From Burkholderia sp. WP9 (GTDB lineage Bacteria; Pseudomonadota; Gammaproteobacteria; Burkholderiales; Burkholderiaceae), in contig NZ_FNTG01000004.1 of the NCBI RefSeq assembly GCF_900104795.1, positions 62,001 through 126,000 of the forward strand: 64,000 nucleotides of DNA, in the 5' to 3' direction. Positions within the stretch are counted from its first letter, which is position 1. Every line of letters begins with the position of its first letter. The notes beneath the pieces were generated by a model. The model did no database searches. It was not told the origin of the DNA and saw only the letters and a list, made by a program, of their open reading frames with translations. A program made the position numbers and the translations under genes. Positions 1-7,983 of this stretch are shown in pieces.

Positions 1-2
1 AG

Positions 3-368
3 GAGGGGTCGGGTTCAGGCATCTACAAGATGGCATCGTCGCTCGGCGCCGCCTTCGGCGTGGCGATTTCCGCCGCCATTTTCACCGCGCTCCGCAGCAA
101 CAGCGCGAGCGTGAACTGGCTTGATGGCGTGATCACCTTCAGTGGCCGCCAGGACAACCTGGCCGTGCGGGAGGCCGCCATCATTGCGCTGGGCTTCAAC
201 GTGCTGATGGTCGTGACGGCCATCATCTCGATCATGCTCACCGTGCCCAAGGGGGAAAGCGCAGGCCTGAATGTGCAATCTTCATATCAAGCGCCGACTA
301 CCTGCTTCAAGCACGCTTTCTGTCGGACTTCTTTCAACTTTACTTCGTCACTTCTGGAGCTGTCGTGA
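3..368 (+). CDS. MFS drug exporter, DHA2 (EmrB) family, C-terminal part
   Basis: This is the C-terminal end of a 14-TM proton-driven exporter; the reading frame is open to the left edge of the window. The visible part has the GSGIYKMASSLGAAFGVAIS-type segment and a final transmembrane helix (roughly ALGFNVLMVVTAIISIMLTV) that are typical of DHA2/EmrB C-termini. The last 35 or so residues after the final helix are not membrane-like and look less conserved, so the native stop may have shifted. It overlaps the next gene by 4 bases (GTGA), which suggests co-transcription with the amidohydrolase. Substrate unknown. Confidence 0.75.
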   Translation, partial: EGSGSGIYKMASSLGAAFGVAISAAIFTALRSNSASVNWLDGVITFSGRQDNLAVREAAIIALGFNVLMVVTAIISIMLTVPKGESAGLNVQSSYQAPTTCFKHAFCRTSFNFTSSLLELS

Positions 369-1633
369 ATGCCCTCACGCAAGCCCTCGCCTCCGCCGAA
401 CCAAACCTGATCACCGAACTCGAAGCTCTATACAAGGACTTCCATCAGCATCCCGAGTTGTCGATGCAGGAAGTCCGCACCGCGAAGATCGTCGCCGACG
501 CGATGCAGGGTTTCGGCTACGAGGTGACGCGCAACGTCGGCGTGACCGGCGTCGTCTGCGTGATGAAGAACGGCGCCGGCCCGACCGTGATGCTGCGCGC
601 CGACATGGACGCGCTTCCAATGGCCGAGAACACCGGGCTGCCGTATGCCAGCACCGTGACGGCGCGCGACCCGGACGGCGTCGAGGTCGGCGTTGCGCAC
701 TCGTGCGGCCACGACATGCATGTGACCTGGATGGTAGGCGCCGCCCGCATCCTGTCCGCGAATCGCTCCGCCTGGCGCGGCACGCTGATGATCGTGTTCC
801 AGCCGGGCGAGGAAACGGCCGAGGGCGCGACCTCCATGGTGCGCGACTGGGGAGAAGGCCGCTTTCCGAAGCCCGACATCATCCTCGGCCAGCACGTGAT
901 GGTCGGACTGGCCGGCACCGTGAACTACCGTCCGGGCGTCACGCTGTCGGCCGGAGACAGCCTGAAGATCCAGCTGTTCGGGCGCGGCTCGCACGGCTCG
1001 CAGCCGCAAACCTCAATCGATCCGGTCATCATGGCCGCCGCGACCACCATGCGCCTGCAGACCATCGTCTCGCGGGAAATCGCGCCGACTGTGCCCGCGG
1101 TGCTCACGATCGGGTCGCTGCAAGCCGGCACCAAGGAAAACATCATCCCCGACGATGCCACCATCAAGCTGAACATGCGCACCTTCGACGAGGACACGCG
1201 CGAGTACATGCTCAAATCGATCCGCCGCATCTGCTGCGCCGAATGCGACGCCTCGGGCGCCGAGCGCCCGCCCGAGTTCACCACGATCAACAGCTACCCG
1301 CTGACCGAAAACGACCTGGTCGCGACGCAAAAAGTGGCGGGGGCTTTCAGCCAACAGTTTGGCGGGAACGCCTCGCTGGCGCCCAGTCCGGCGTCGGCCA
1401 GCGAGGACTTCAGTATCTTCGGCCGCACCTGGGGCGTCCCCTATGTGTTCTGGTTCGTCGGCGGCACCGACCCGGAGGTATACGCCAAAGCCAAACAGGA
1501 AAAGACCGTCAACAAGATCCCCAGCAACCACTCGCCGAAGTTCGCGCCGCAGATTCACCCGACGCTCGAGACCGGCTTGCAGGCCATGCTGACCGCCGCC
1601 AGCGCGTGGCTGTGCCCGAGTACCCCGGCCTGA
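365..1633 (+). CDS. M20D-family amidohydrolase (hippurate/N-acyl amino acid hydrolase type)
   Basis: A 422-aa cytosolic zinc metallohydrolase that cleaves N-acyl amino acids or related amides. The metal-site motifs are clear: HQHPELSMQE near residue 28, LRADMDALPM near 78, HSCGHDMH near 115 and QPGEETAEGA near 153, with the His near residue 380 (NKIPSNHSPKF) completing the set. The length matches the family (about 390-430 aa). The GTG start overlaps the stop of the upstream MFS exporter, so the two are probably co-expressed, perhaps for export and detoxification of a conjugated compound. The exact substrate cannot be read from sequence. Confidence 0.88.
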   Translation: MNALTQALASAEPNLITELEALYKDFHQHPELSMQEVRTAKIVADAMQGFGYEVTRNVGVTGVVCVMKNGAGPTVMLRADMDALPMAENTGLPYASTVTARDPDGVEVGVAHSCGHDMHVTWMVGAARILSANRSAWRGTLMIVFQPGEETAEGATSMVRDWGEGRFPKPDIILGQHVMVGLAGTVNYRPGVTLSAGDSLKIQLFGRGSHGSQPQTSIDPVIMAAATTMRLQTIVSREIAPTVPAVLTIGSLQAGTKENIIPDDATIKLNMRTFDEDTREYMLKSIRRICCAECDASGAERPPEFTTINSYPLTENDLVATQKVAGAFSQQFGGNASLAPSPASASEDFSIFGRTWGVPYVFWFVGGTDPEVYAKAKQEKTVNKIPSNHSPKFAPQIHPTLETGLQAMLTAASAWLCPSTPA

Positions 1634-1793
1634 GACGCAGGGCGGGCGCGCACCGTGCTCGCCCATTCATTCTCTGCGCACAGGCGGCCCGGCAGCGCCA
1701 GCTTGACGTGGCTGACCACGTCGATCGCCATTGCATCCGGCTCCTGTCGCTATGCTGCGGCTTGAGCCCGCACTTTTGTCCCGAAGTGAATGC

Positions 1794-2459
1794 ATGAACG
1801 TCCACGAAATGGCCCTTGCCGCCCTGAACGACCACCGCCTCTTCACCTTTCTCGATCTGGCGGGCACGTTCGCCTTTGCCATCAGCGGTGCGGCCGCGGC
1901 AAGGGACCGCGGCCTCGACTGGTTCGGCGTCGTTGTCATAGCGTTCACGGTCGCGTGCGGCGGGGGCGTGCTGCGCGACCTGTGCATCGGCGCTGTGCCG
2001 CCGGCCGGGCTGACCGATTGGCGCTACCTCGCCGTCGCCATGGTAGCGGCATTGATGACGATGGGCGAAAACGCGCTGGTCGTGTCCCTCGCGCACCCGG
2101 TGATCCTGTTCGACTCCTTGGGCCTGGGACTATTTGCTGTGACCGGCGCCCAGAAAGCCATGATTTTTGGCCACAACGCCGAGGTGGCGGTGCTGCTGGG
2201 CGTAGTCACCGCCGTGGGCGGCGGTGTGATGCGCGACCTGCTGCTCAATCGGGTGCCGGTAATTCTGCAGCGTGAGATCTATGCGTCGGCTGCGCTGGTC
2301 GCCGCCAGCATCGAGGTGGCTGGCGAGCGCCTGGGATGGGTGTCGAGCGGGCGGACCTGGGTCGCTTTGGCGGCGTGCTTCGCGCTGCGTTACCTATCGC
2401 TGCGCTACAAGTGGAGCCTGCCGCGCTCTTCCGGACACGACGGCAACGGCGCGGACTAG
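1794..2459 (+). CDS. TRIC/UPF0126-family membrane protein
   Basis: A 221-aa integral membrane protein with about seven hydrophobic segments and two inverted repeats of the family signature (ISGAAAARDRGLDWFG; GGGVLRDLCIG and GGGVMRDLLLN). Bacterial members of this family are trimeric intracellular cation (TRIC)-like channels; the YadS/YicG proteins of E. coli belong here. I chose the ATG at 1794 because it gives the usual length and membrane start; the frame stays open upstream but that extension is not membrane-like. The glycine-rich motifs and charged Arg-Asp pairs are intact. Confidence 0.82.
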   Translation: MNVHEMALAALNDHRLFTFLDLAGTFAFAISGAAAARDRGLDWFGVVVIAFTVACGGGVLRDLCIGAVPPAGLTDWRYLAVAMVAALMTMGENALVVSLAHPVILFDSLGLGLFAVTGAQKAMIFGHNAEVAVLLGVVTAVGGGVMRDLLLNRVPVILQREIYASAALVAASIEVAGERLGWVSSGRTWVALAACFALRYLSLRYKWSLPRSSGHDGNGAD

Positions 2460-2539
2460 CAGGCTGCTGAATTACCTTCACCGGAAGGTCCCCCGGCAGG
2501 GGCGCTGGCGCGCTGTCAGACCCACAACAGCCCAACCCA

Positions 2540-2778
2540 ATGCGCGGTCCCGACACATTTACCGAAGGCTTGTTCACCATGAGACGGCTGGACGACTTCG
2601 TCCCTGCCGATCATCCACTGCGCCGCATCCGGGTGAGGGCAACGAGGCGCTGGCCAAGATGGACGAGTTGTTCTCTCGGATGTACGAGGCCGACATCAAG
2701 GGCGGCTGCCCGAGGATCGCGCCGGAGAAGCTGCTGCAGATCTTTTTCAGCATCCGCTCGGCGCGCCAGGTCATGGAG
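2540..2778 (+). pseudogene. IS1182-type transposase N-terminal remnant
   Basis: The first 30 codons (MRGPDTFTEGLFTMRRLDDF, then HPLRRIRV) match the usual N-terminus of IS1182-like transposases. The reading then continues in another frame (NEALAKMDELFSRMYEADIK, CPRIAPEKLLQ, RSARQVMEPTQ), so there is a frameshift near 2630. The internal segment normally between PEKLL and SIRS is also shortened. Only about 80 of roughly 450 residues remain and the catalytic domain is gone. Confidence 0.6.
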
Positions 2779-2785
2779 CCGACGC

Positions 2786-2872
2786 AATCATATTGTGAAA
2801 AGAGCCGAGGGCGGGTCGGATGCCGCAGGCAACCTTCAGATGCACCATCTCAATTGCCGTAGAAATCATTAA
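2786..2872 (+). pseudogene. HNH-nuclease-like C-terminal fragment
   Basis: A 28-codon stretch reads NHIVKRAEGGSDAAGNLQ followed by MHHLNCRRNH and a stop. The spacing His-Ile...Gly-Gly-Ser...Asn-Leu...His...Cys-Arg is the pattern of the HNH/beta-beta-alpha-metal motif seen at the C-terminus of HNH endonucleases and some group II intron maturases. It is fused by accident to the IS1182-type remnant and followed at once by the IS256 insertion. Family assignment rests only on this motif. Confidence 0.35.
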
Positions 2873-2899
2873 TAACCGAGTCGCTAAAGAGCCACGATT

Positions 2900-4378
2900 G
2901 GCAATGTCCCAGGCGTAGTTGAAGGTTGAAGGCGGCGGTTCCCCGTTGGGAATCCGAGAGAATCGGGTTTCCACGACCAACTTTCCCGGACAGGGAACCA
3001 AGGAGAACCGCCACATGAAGCCTACCAAGAAGAAGGCCCCCAAGGCCAGCGCGCCGTTGAACATCGTCGCCAAGGAGAACGAAGACCGGCTGCGGGCCTG
3101 TTTCGCCGAGAACAGTCAGCTCCTGCTGCCGATGCTCGACCTGATCCAGAACACTCGCACGAGCATCGACGAGTTGATGTACGACGCCGGTCGCAGCCTG
3201 GTCGAGCAGTTGCTGGTGATTTCCGCCACCGAAGTCGCCGGCGACAAGCATCCGGGGCGCAAGAGCGGCGAGATCCGCTGGCACGGCTCGCAGCGAGGCC
3301 AGATAGTGATGGACGAGCGCAAATTGAATGTCGAACGCCCGCGCCTGCGGCGTCGAGGTGGCGGCGAAGTGCCGATTCCTGCCTACGAGCAATTGAACGA
3401 GAATCCGCGGCTCGCCGAGCGCGTGCACGACATCATGGTCACAGGCGTGTCGACGCGCAAATATGCCGACGTGTTGCCCGAGATGGCCGGCACCGTCGGT
3501 ATTTCAAAGAGCAGCGTCTCGCGCGAGTTCATCCAGGCCAGCCAGGCGGCGCTCACCGAGCTGATGGCACGGCGCTTCGATGAACGCGACTTTCTGGCGA
3601 TTTACATGGACGGCATCATCGTCGGGACGCGGCATATCATCGCGGCCATTGGCGTGGACAGCACCGGCGAGAAACACCTTATGGGACTCGTGAGCGGATC
3701 GAGCGAGAACGCCCAGGTGGTCAAGGATCTGTTGCGCGGGTTGATCGATCGCGGCTTGTCCACGGACCTAGAATACCTGTTCGTGATCGACGGCTCGAAG
3801 GCGCTGCGTTCTGCGATCGAGGAGCTCTTCGGCGAGCGCGCGCACGTGCAGCGCTGCCGCACGCACAAGCTGCGCAACGTCCTCGAGCGTCTGCCGAAAG
3901 AATGCATCTCGCAAACCGCAGCGATCATGAAAGCGGCGTACAAGCTGCCGGCCAGGGACGGCATGGCCAAGCTCAAGACGCACGCGGCGTGGCTCCAGTC
4001 TGACCACCCGGATGCCTCGGCCTCGCTGCTCGAAGGACTGGAGGAGACGTTCACGGTGAACGAGCTGGGCCTGACGCCAGCGCTCATGCGCGGCCTGTCT
4101 ACGACCAACATCATCGAGAATCCGAACGGTGCCGTACGCCGAGTCGCGGGCCGTGTGAAGCGCTATCGCGATGCCGACATGGCGGTGCGCTGGGCGGCAG
4201 CCGGATTCCTGGAAGCCGAGAAGAACTTCCGCAAAATCCTCGGTGTGAGCGAACTCTGGGTACTTGCAGCGGCGCTGAAGCGTCCGCCTTCGACAGCGAA
4301 CATTGACCATGATCGAAAGGTTGCCTAATCTATGCCACACCCGCCGTCCCAACCTTCAACTGTCCATGGGACATTGCC
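2900..4378 (+). mobile_element. Complete IS256-family insertion sequence
   Basis: A 1479-bp element with imperfect terminal inverted repeats of 29 bp (2900-2928 and 4350-4378): 12 identical bases (GGCAATGTCCCA), 5 differing bases, then 12 identical bases. It is flanked by a perfect 8-bp direct repeat, CCACGATT, at 2892-2899 and 4379-4386, the size expected for IS256-family target duplications. The single gene is intact, so the copy looks recent and probably active. It landed between an HNH-like remnant and the recombinase-associated gene. Confidence 0.93.
3015..4328 (+). CDS. IS256-family (mutator type) DDE transposase
   Basis: A 437-aa transposase of full family length. Acidic residues fit the DDE pattern: IYMDGIIVG near residue 203 and FVIDGSKAL near 263, with the catalytic Glu inside the helical insertion toward the C-terminus. 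GLSTTNIIENPNGAVRRVAGR near residue 365 is the usual mutator-type C-terminal motif. I chose ATG 3015 because it follows an AGGAGAACC ribosome binding site; the frame is open upstream but that part overlaps the left inverted repeat. No frameshift. Confidence 0.93.
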   Translation: MKPTKKKAPKASAPLNIVAKENEDRLRACFAENSQLLLPMLDLIQNTRTSIDELMYDAGRSLVEQLLVISATEVAGDKHPGRKSGEIRWHGSQRGQIVMDERKLNVERPRLRRRGGGEVPIPAYEQLNENPRLAERVHDIMVTGVSTRKYADVLPEMAGTVGISKSSVSREFIQASQAALTELMARRFDERDFLAIYMDGIIVGTRHIIAAIGVDSTGEKHLMGLVSGSSENAQVVKDLLRGLIDRGLSTDLEYLFVIDGSKALRSAIEELFGERAHVQRCRTHKLRNVLERLPKECISQTAAIMKAAYKLPARDGMAKLKTHAAWLQSDHPDASASLLEGLEETFTVNELGLTPALMRGLSTTNIIENPNGAVRRVAGRVKRYRDADMAVRWAAAGFLEAEKNFRKILGVSELWVLAAALKRPPSTANIDHDRKVA

Positions 4379-4395
4379 CCACGATTTTCTGCCTG

Positions 4396-4917
4396 TGCAC
4401 AGTTCGCGTTCATTCTGCCCATATCGGGCAGGAAGTTGAAGTCCACTATCGTTGGCATCCACTGTATGGGCATCACGTCAAGGTTCGGGATATTGAGCAG
4501 CGCGGCGGAGGCCAGGTAGTTAACATCGGGGCTGCTGCCGGGGTAGTCAAGATGATTGCGGGCTGGATTCTTGATGCCGCCATATGCTCAGCCATAGGGC
4601 TTGGCGAGCCGAGGGTCACTGTAGCGACGTTAAGCGAGCTGCATCGGTTACTTACTGATCGGCATTTGCGAGCAAACTCGCCGGACGATTCCAACATCGT
4701 CCGGGAGAAACCCAGTGGACAAACTGTCAAAGGGCACTCCAGCGCGACCATATTCGCTCGCGGTGACGCTACGCCAGATGTGCATGAGGTTCGACACCGT
4801 CGAGCTTCAGGGGATGAACGAAGTTCAGCGCGCAAAAGCAATCAGCCATCTTCGAGCCTGTTGAGGCAGGCCGCCGGCGTCGCCACAGCAAAGGAGTGTG
4901 ACGATGACGAATATTGA
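4396..4917 (+). CDS. Hypothetical protein linked to a serine recombinase, 5' end uncertain
   Basis: The reading frame (VRVHSAHIGQEVEVHYRWHP onward) overlaps the first codons of the recombinase gene. I recall similar small proteins directly upstream of large serine recombinases in rhizobia and Burkholderiales, where both act as one unit; that recall was not checked here. The start is unclear: no good ATG or GTG lies in frame after the IS256 insertion, so the IS may have removed the native start. A middle segment VVNIGAAAGVVKMIAGWILD is hydrophobic; the C-terminal third is polar and low-complexity. Function unknown. Confidence 0.45.
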   Translation, partial: CTVRVHSAHIGQEVEVHYRWHPLYGHHVKVRDIEQRGGGQVVNIGAAAGVVKMIAGWILDAAICSAIGLGEPRVTVATLSELHRLLTDRHLRANSPDDSNIVREKPSGQTVKGHSSATIFARGDATPDVHEVRHRRASGDERSSARKSNQPSSSLLRQAAGVATAKECDDDEY

Positions 4918-4966
4918 TCGTTTGCCCGCAGACCTGTTGAAGCGCAAGGCAGTGGTCTACGTGCGG

Positions 4967-5310
4967 CATAATGCCGTGTAAAAAAATATGGCCGAGTAGT
5001 TCCATTTTTGCCGCGTTGGTAGCGTTTTCGTTCCATGTAGTCGGCATTATCCTGACTCCTATCAAAGGCAATCTTGATTGGGAGGAGAGCTCATCATGGA
5101 GCCGTAATACAGTCGTTCTCCACGCCCCGTGACGGTGAGCCCGGGATTTATCGGCCTGATGATCAGCGGCTGGTTTTCCTCAATGGATTGTAACTGGCCG
5201 GAATAATGCCGAGTCATTGTGCCGCCGCATGCCGCTGCCGCACTTACAAACAAGCACTTTTAGTACATCATCAATAAATGCTCGACCATAATTTTTTACA
5301 CGGCATTATG
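4967..5310. mobile_element. MITE-like 344-bp element with long terminal inverted repeats
   Basis: The left end CATAATGCCGTGTAAAAAA (4967-4985) is the exact inverse of the right end (5292-5310); with one mismatch the match runs on for five more bases (TATGG), and outward for two more. Inside, ATAATGCCG recurs near 5045 (inverted) and near 5202, giving four copies in alternating orientation. No credible ORF is inside. It sits in the recombinase gene together with an adjoining 28-bp palindrome. I know of no named family with these ends; a non-autonomous element mobilised in trans is an inference. Confidence 0.7.
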
Positions 5311-5338
5311 CCTGTAATTCCGAGATCGGAATTACAGG
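5311..5338. repeat. 28-bp near-perfect palindrome at the right edge of the insert
   Basis: The 13-base arm CCTGTAATTCCGA (5311-5323) is repeated inverted at 5326-5338 around a 2-base centre. It lies between the right terminal repeat of the 344-bp element and the codon where the recombinase frame resumes, so it came in with the insertion. It could be a recombinase binding site or hairpin terminus. Confidence 0.75.
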
Positions 5339-5529
5339 CAGTCGACCCAGGCCCAGGTTCAAACCAACCTGGAAAGCCAACGCCGCCAATATGAACTCGT
5401 GAATGAAGCAAAGCGCCGGGGATTTCGTGATATCGAGATCGTCGATGACGACATGGGACGCTCCGCGAGCGGCGCACTGGCTGCTCCTGGCTGGTTGGTT
5501 CAGGGCAGCGCCAGGGGAAGCGTCTGAAT

Positions 5530-5691
5530 CGACTCGATCTCTCAAACGGGATGCGGCTCGCGCCGCTCGCCAATGTCGCCGACGATTCCCGGACCATGCT
5601 ATGCGCCGGGCTCGTCACGCGGCGTCCGGTGACGTCGCGTGCGGGCATCAGTGATCTTCCGGTCATCAGGGCGCTGCCACGTGTGTTGTAG
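5530..5691 (+). pseudogene. Unidentified C-terminal coding fragment
   Basis: A 53-codon open stretch (RLDLSNGMRLAPLANVADDS, then VTRRPVTSRAGISDLPVIRALPRVL) ends in a stop. Its composition looks coding rather than random, but it has no start and I do not recognise the family. It may be the tail of a gene lost when the neighbouring elements inserted. Confidence 0.25.
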
Positions 5692-5813
5692 CGCATCGTC
5701 GTTTTTTCCGGAACACCGGGGAAGATTGGCGGCCTTGGGAAGCTATGTGGCAGGGAGCTGCGACGAACTGTGCATAAAATCAGCGTGGAGAGTCCTGTTC
5801 AAGGAGAGGATCA

Positions 5814-6432
5814 TGCGCACGGATCAAACGTTCACGACGGATAGTGAAGAACCGGTGCTGGCAGTGTCACTCGAACTCGCTGCCGCGCAGTGGAAGGTCG
5901 CGCTGCACGACGGCCGGCGCGAGAAGCCGGCCGTGCACACGGTCGCGCAGCCGCAGGCCGCCGCCCGCCTGCAGGCGGTGCTGGACCTGATCAACCGCCA
6001 CAAGGACAAGTGGTCGCTGCCCTCGGGCGTGCGCGTCGTTGTCAGCTGCGAGGCCGGCCAGGACGCGTTCTGGATCTGTCGCGCGCTGCAGGCGCACGGC
6101 ATCGAATGCTGCGTCGTCGATCCGGCGAGCATTCCGGTCGAACGCCACAGGCGACGCGCCAAGACCGACCGGCTCTCGACGCCATCAAGCTGGTGATCAA
6201 CCTGCGCGCGTGGCTGCGCGGCGAGCGTGACCGCATGCACGTGGTGCGCGTGCCATCGCCGCAGGACGAGGCGTAGCGCCAGCTGATGCGCGATCGCGGG
6301 GAACTGCAGAAAGAAGTGCTGCAGCATCGCGACCGGATGCGCAAGCTGCTGGCCACGCCTGGCTGCTCGGAGGAGGTCGACCACAAGGCCTTCGCCGGCC
6401 GGCTCGCCCGCGATGAGATGCGGTGCCACGAC
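5814..6432 (+). pseudogene. IS110-family transposase, truncated copy 1
   Basis: Starts like a normal IS110-type transposase (VLAVSLELAAAQWKVALHDG, then ASIPVERHRRRAKTDRL) with an AGGAGAGGATC ribosome binding site. A 2-base insertion near 6173 shifts the frame before DAIKLVINLRAW, a TAG follows near 6275, and similarity to copy 2 (16505-17685) stops near 6432. The C-terminal transposase_20 (IS116/IS110/IS902) domain is missing. Inactive relic of the same IS as copy 2; similarity upstream of the gene begins at TAAAATCAGCGTG (near 5775). Confidence 0.75.
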
Positions 6433-6785
6433 TAAGGAGCCCGAAGGGCGAGTGCAGACGCACCGGGTGCCGACTCGCGTTTGCTCAGGCGATGACGCAG
6501 GGATACAAGATAGGGTAGAAGAACAGTTGACCGCCGAAGAAACGGCCTGACACCTGCCCAAACCGCCCAGTTCACACCGATGGTGCGACACGTGTCGCCG
6601 TCAGCCGCGCGTTATGCGGCATGTTGTAGGCGATAAAGCTCTTCTCTGCCTTGTCGCTCCCAGCGCTGGGAACTCTCTGGCTGAGATTGTGACACATCTC
6701 CCCCGTGCAACGCTCAAGCATCGAGGTAGTGCTTACCGCGCAACAAGGTTATTCTTCGATACACCACACTACTCCGGAGCGTCCC
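6433..6785. other. Gene-free stretch with a decayed repeat
   Basis: No intact gene is seen. The minus strand from about 6660 to 6575 reads as a short coding tail (KAEKSFIAYNMPHNARLTAT, then RVAPSV and a stop). This tail, and a palindromic GCGACACGTGTCGC just after it, recur inverted at about 18100-18185. The right end should hold the promoter of the GDSL esterase gene. Confidence 0.4.
6581..6660 (-). repeat. Dispersed inverted repeat, copy 1
   Basis: About 43 bases (GGTGCGACACGTGTCGCCGT at the left, then to GCGGCAT) match the reverse complement of 18143-18185 with two differences, and weaker similarity continues for another 40 bases. Both copies contain the C-terminal codons MPH(N/K)ARLTATRVAP of an unidentified protein. 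Each lies a few hundred bases beyond an IS110 copy. Confidence 0.6.
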
Positions 6786-7853
6786 ATGCAGACAGTCCGT
6801 CGTTTCGTGTTCCTTGTGCTGACATGCAGTGTCATCAGTTTGCCCCATTCATCGAACGCATCGGCCGGTTCTGCCGATCCGCAACGAAGCCTCATGCAGG
6901 TCGTCTCGTTCGGGGACAGTCTTTCGGACGTTGGCACTTACGCGTACGCCCGACAATTCGGCGGCGGCACCTACACCACTAATCCGGGCGCCATCTCCGT
7001 ACAGGTTATCGCGGAACATTATGGGTCGGGCCTCACGCCCGCGTTGACAGGCGGCTTCGGGCAACCGAGCGTCGTTCATCCGGAAGGATTTGGCTACGCC
7101 CAAGGGGGCGCCCGAGTCGCCGGGCCGCCGAACCCCGGCGACGCAACGGGCGACACCGGCGAGTTACAGACGCCACTGACCTCTCAGGTGGCCGCCTATC
7201 TTCAGTCGCGTACACGATTCACCGGCCAGCAACTCGTACTGATGCAAGGCGGGGCCAATGACGTTCAGGATGCGTATGGCGCATGGGCGGGAATGGTTGC
7301 GAACGGCGGCGATCCGGGCGCCTCTTTGCAGGCAGTGGTAGCTTCGCTGAGACAGGCGGCGCAACAATTTGCGGGATTGGTGCACAATGTGCAACAACAC
7401 GGCGCCACACATATCGTTGTGCAAAACGTACCGGACATCAGCAAGGCGCCGATCGCGAGCCTGCTCGAGCAGCAACTGCCGGGCTCCGCAAAAGTGCTTC
7501 GGCGTCTGGCGCAGGTATTCAACACCGCGCTGGATGACGCGCTCCCTTCATCGCCGGCTGTGCTGCGGATCGACGCGTTCACGTTCATTGATGAAGTATC
7601 AAAGAACTATCGCCAACTTGGTTTTCGCTTCGACGGGAGCATCGGCGCCAACGTAGCATGCGCGCCGGCAAACCTGCCCCCGGCATTTCAAGCCGATGAC
7701 ACCAGCGCGCTCTTCTGCTCGCGCTCAACGTATGTCTCCCCCCATGCTGACAACATCTACATGTTCGCCGACGCTTATCATCCGACGACTCACCTGCAAA
7801 AACTCATAGCGGACTACGTCGTGGTCCAGATCGACACGTGGTTGCACGAATAG
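6786..7853 (+). CDS. Secreted GDSL/SGNH-family esterase or lipase
   Basis: A 355-aa protein. Residues 1-27 form a signal peptide ending in SNASA, so it acts outside the inner membrane. SGNH blocks are clear: block I VVSFGDSLSDVG near residue 38 with the nucleophile Ser, block III LMQGGANDVQD near 154, and block V FADAYHPTTHL near 334 with the catalytic Asp-His pair. I chose ATG 6786 because it opens the signal peptide; upstream codons in the frame are not secretory. It lacks a recognisable C-terminal autotransporter barrel. Substrate probably an acyl ester. Confidence 0.85.
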   Translation: MQTVRRFVFLVLTCSVISLPHSSNASAGSADPQRSLMQVVSFGDSLSDVGTYAYARQFGGGTYTTNPGAISVQVIAEHYGSGLTPALTGGFGQPSVVHPEGFGYAQGGARVAGPPNPGDATGDTGELQTPLTSQVAAYLQSRTRFTGQQLVLMQGGANDVQDAYGAWAGMVANGGDPGASLQAVVASLRQAAQQFAGLVHNVQQHGATHIVVQNVPDISKAPIASLLEQQLPGSAKVLRRLAQVFNTALDDALPSSPAVLRIDAFTFIDEVSKNYRQLGFRFDGSIGANVACAPANLPPAFQADDTSALFCSRSTYVSPHADNIYMFADAYHPTTHLQKLIADYVVVQIDTWLHE

Positions 7854-7862
7854 GTTATCGCT

Positions 7863-7949
7863 CTAACACTTCGTTGCCCCGAACGACAGCCCGGCAACGA
7901 AGTGCCTCTGCATCGCGAACAACATCATGACCGACGGCAGCGCCCCAGT
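7863..7949 (-). pseudogene. ABC-transporter permease C-terminal remnant
   Basis: The minus strand encodes ALPSVMMLFAMQRHFVAGLS, then FGATKC and a stop. This is the usual end of MalG-type carbohydrate ABC permeases (...RHFVAGLSFGATKG). Nothing of the rest of the gene remains. Confidence 0.5.
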
Positions 7950-7983
7950 ATCGAACACACCTGTCCGCGCCCAGGATTGACCG

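Larger units (their letters stand above)
4904..5527 (+). pseudogene. Large serine recombinase (resolvase family), interrupted and truncated
   Basis: Codons 1-21 (MTNIDRLPADLLKRKAVVYV plus R) lie at 4904-4966. The frame resumes exactly at 5339 with QSTQAQVQTNLESQRRQYEL and then RGFRDIEIVDDDMGRSASG. Joined, they give the N-terminal catalytic domain of a serine recombinase with the YVRQST motif carrying the nucleophile Ser. A 372-bp insert (4967-5338) splits the Arg and Gln codons and brings a stop at 4979. Homology is lost again after residue 80, ending at the stop at 5525-5527, so the DNA-binding part is also gone. Dead gene. Confidence 0.8.

Noticed and set aside
271..1797. 508-aa plus-strand open frame over the M20 amidohydrolase
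   Set aside because: Arg/His/Pro-rich shadow of the real gene at 365-1633; no family features.
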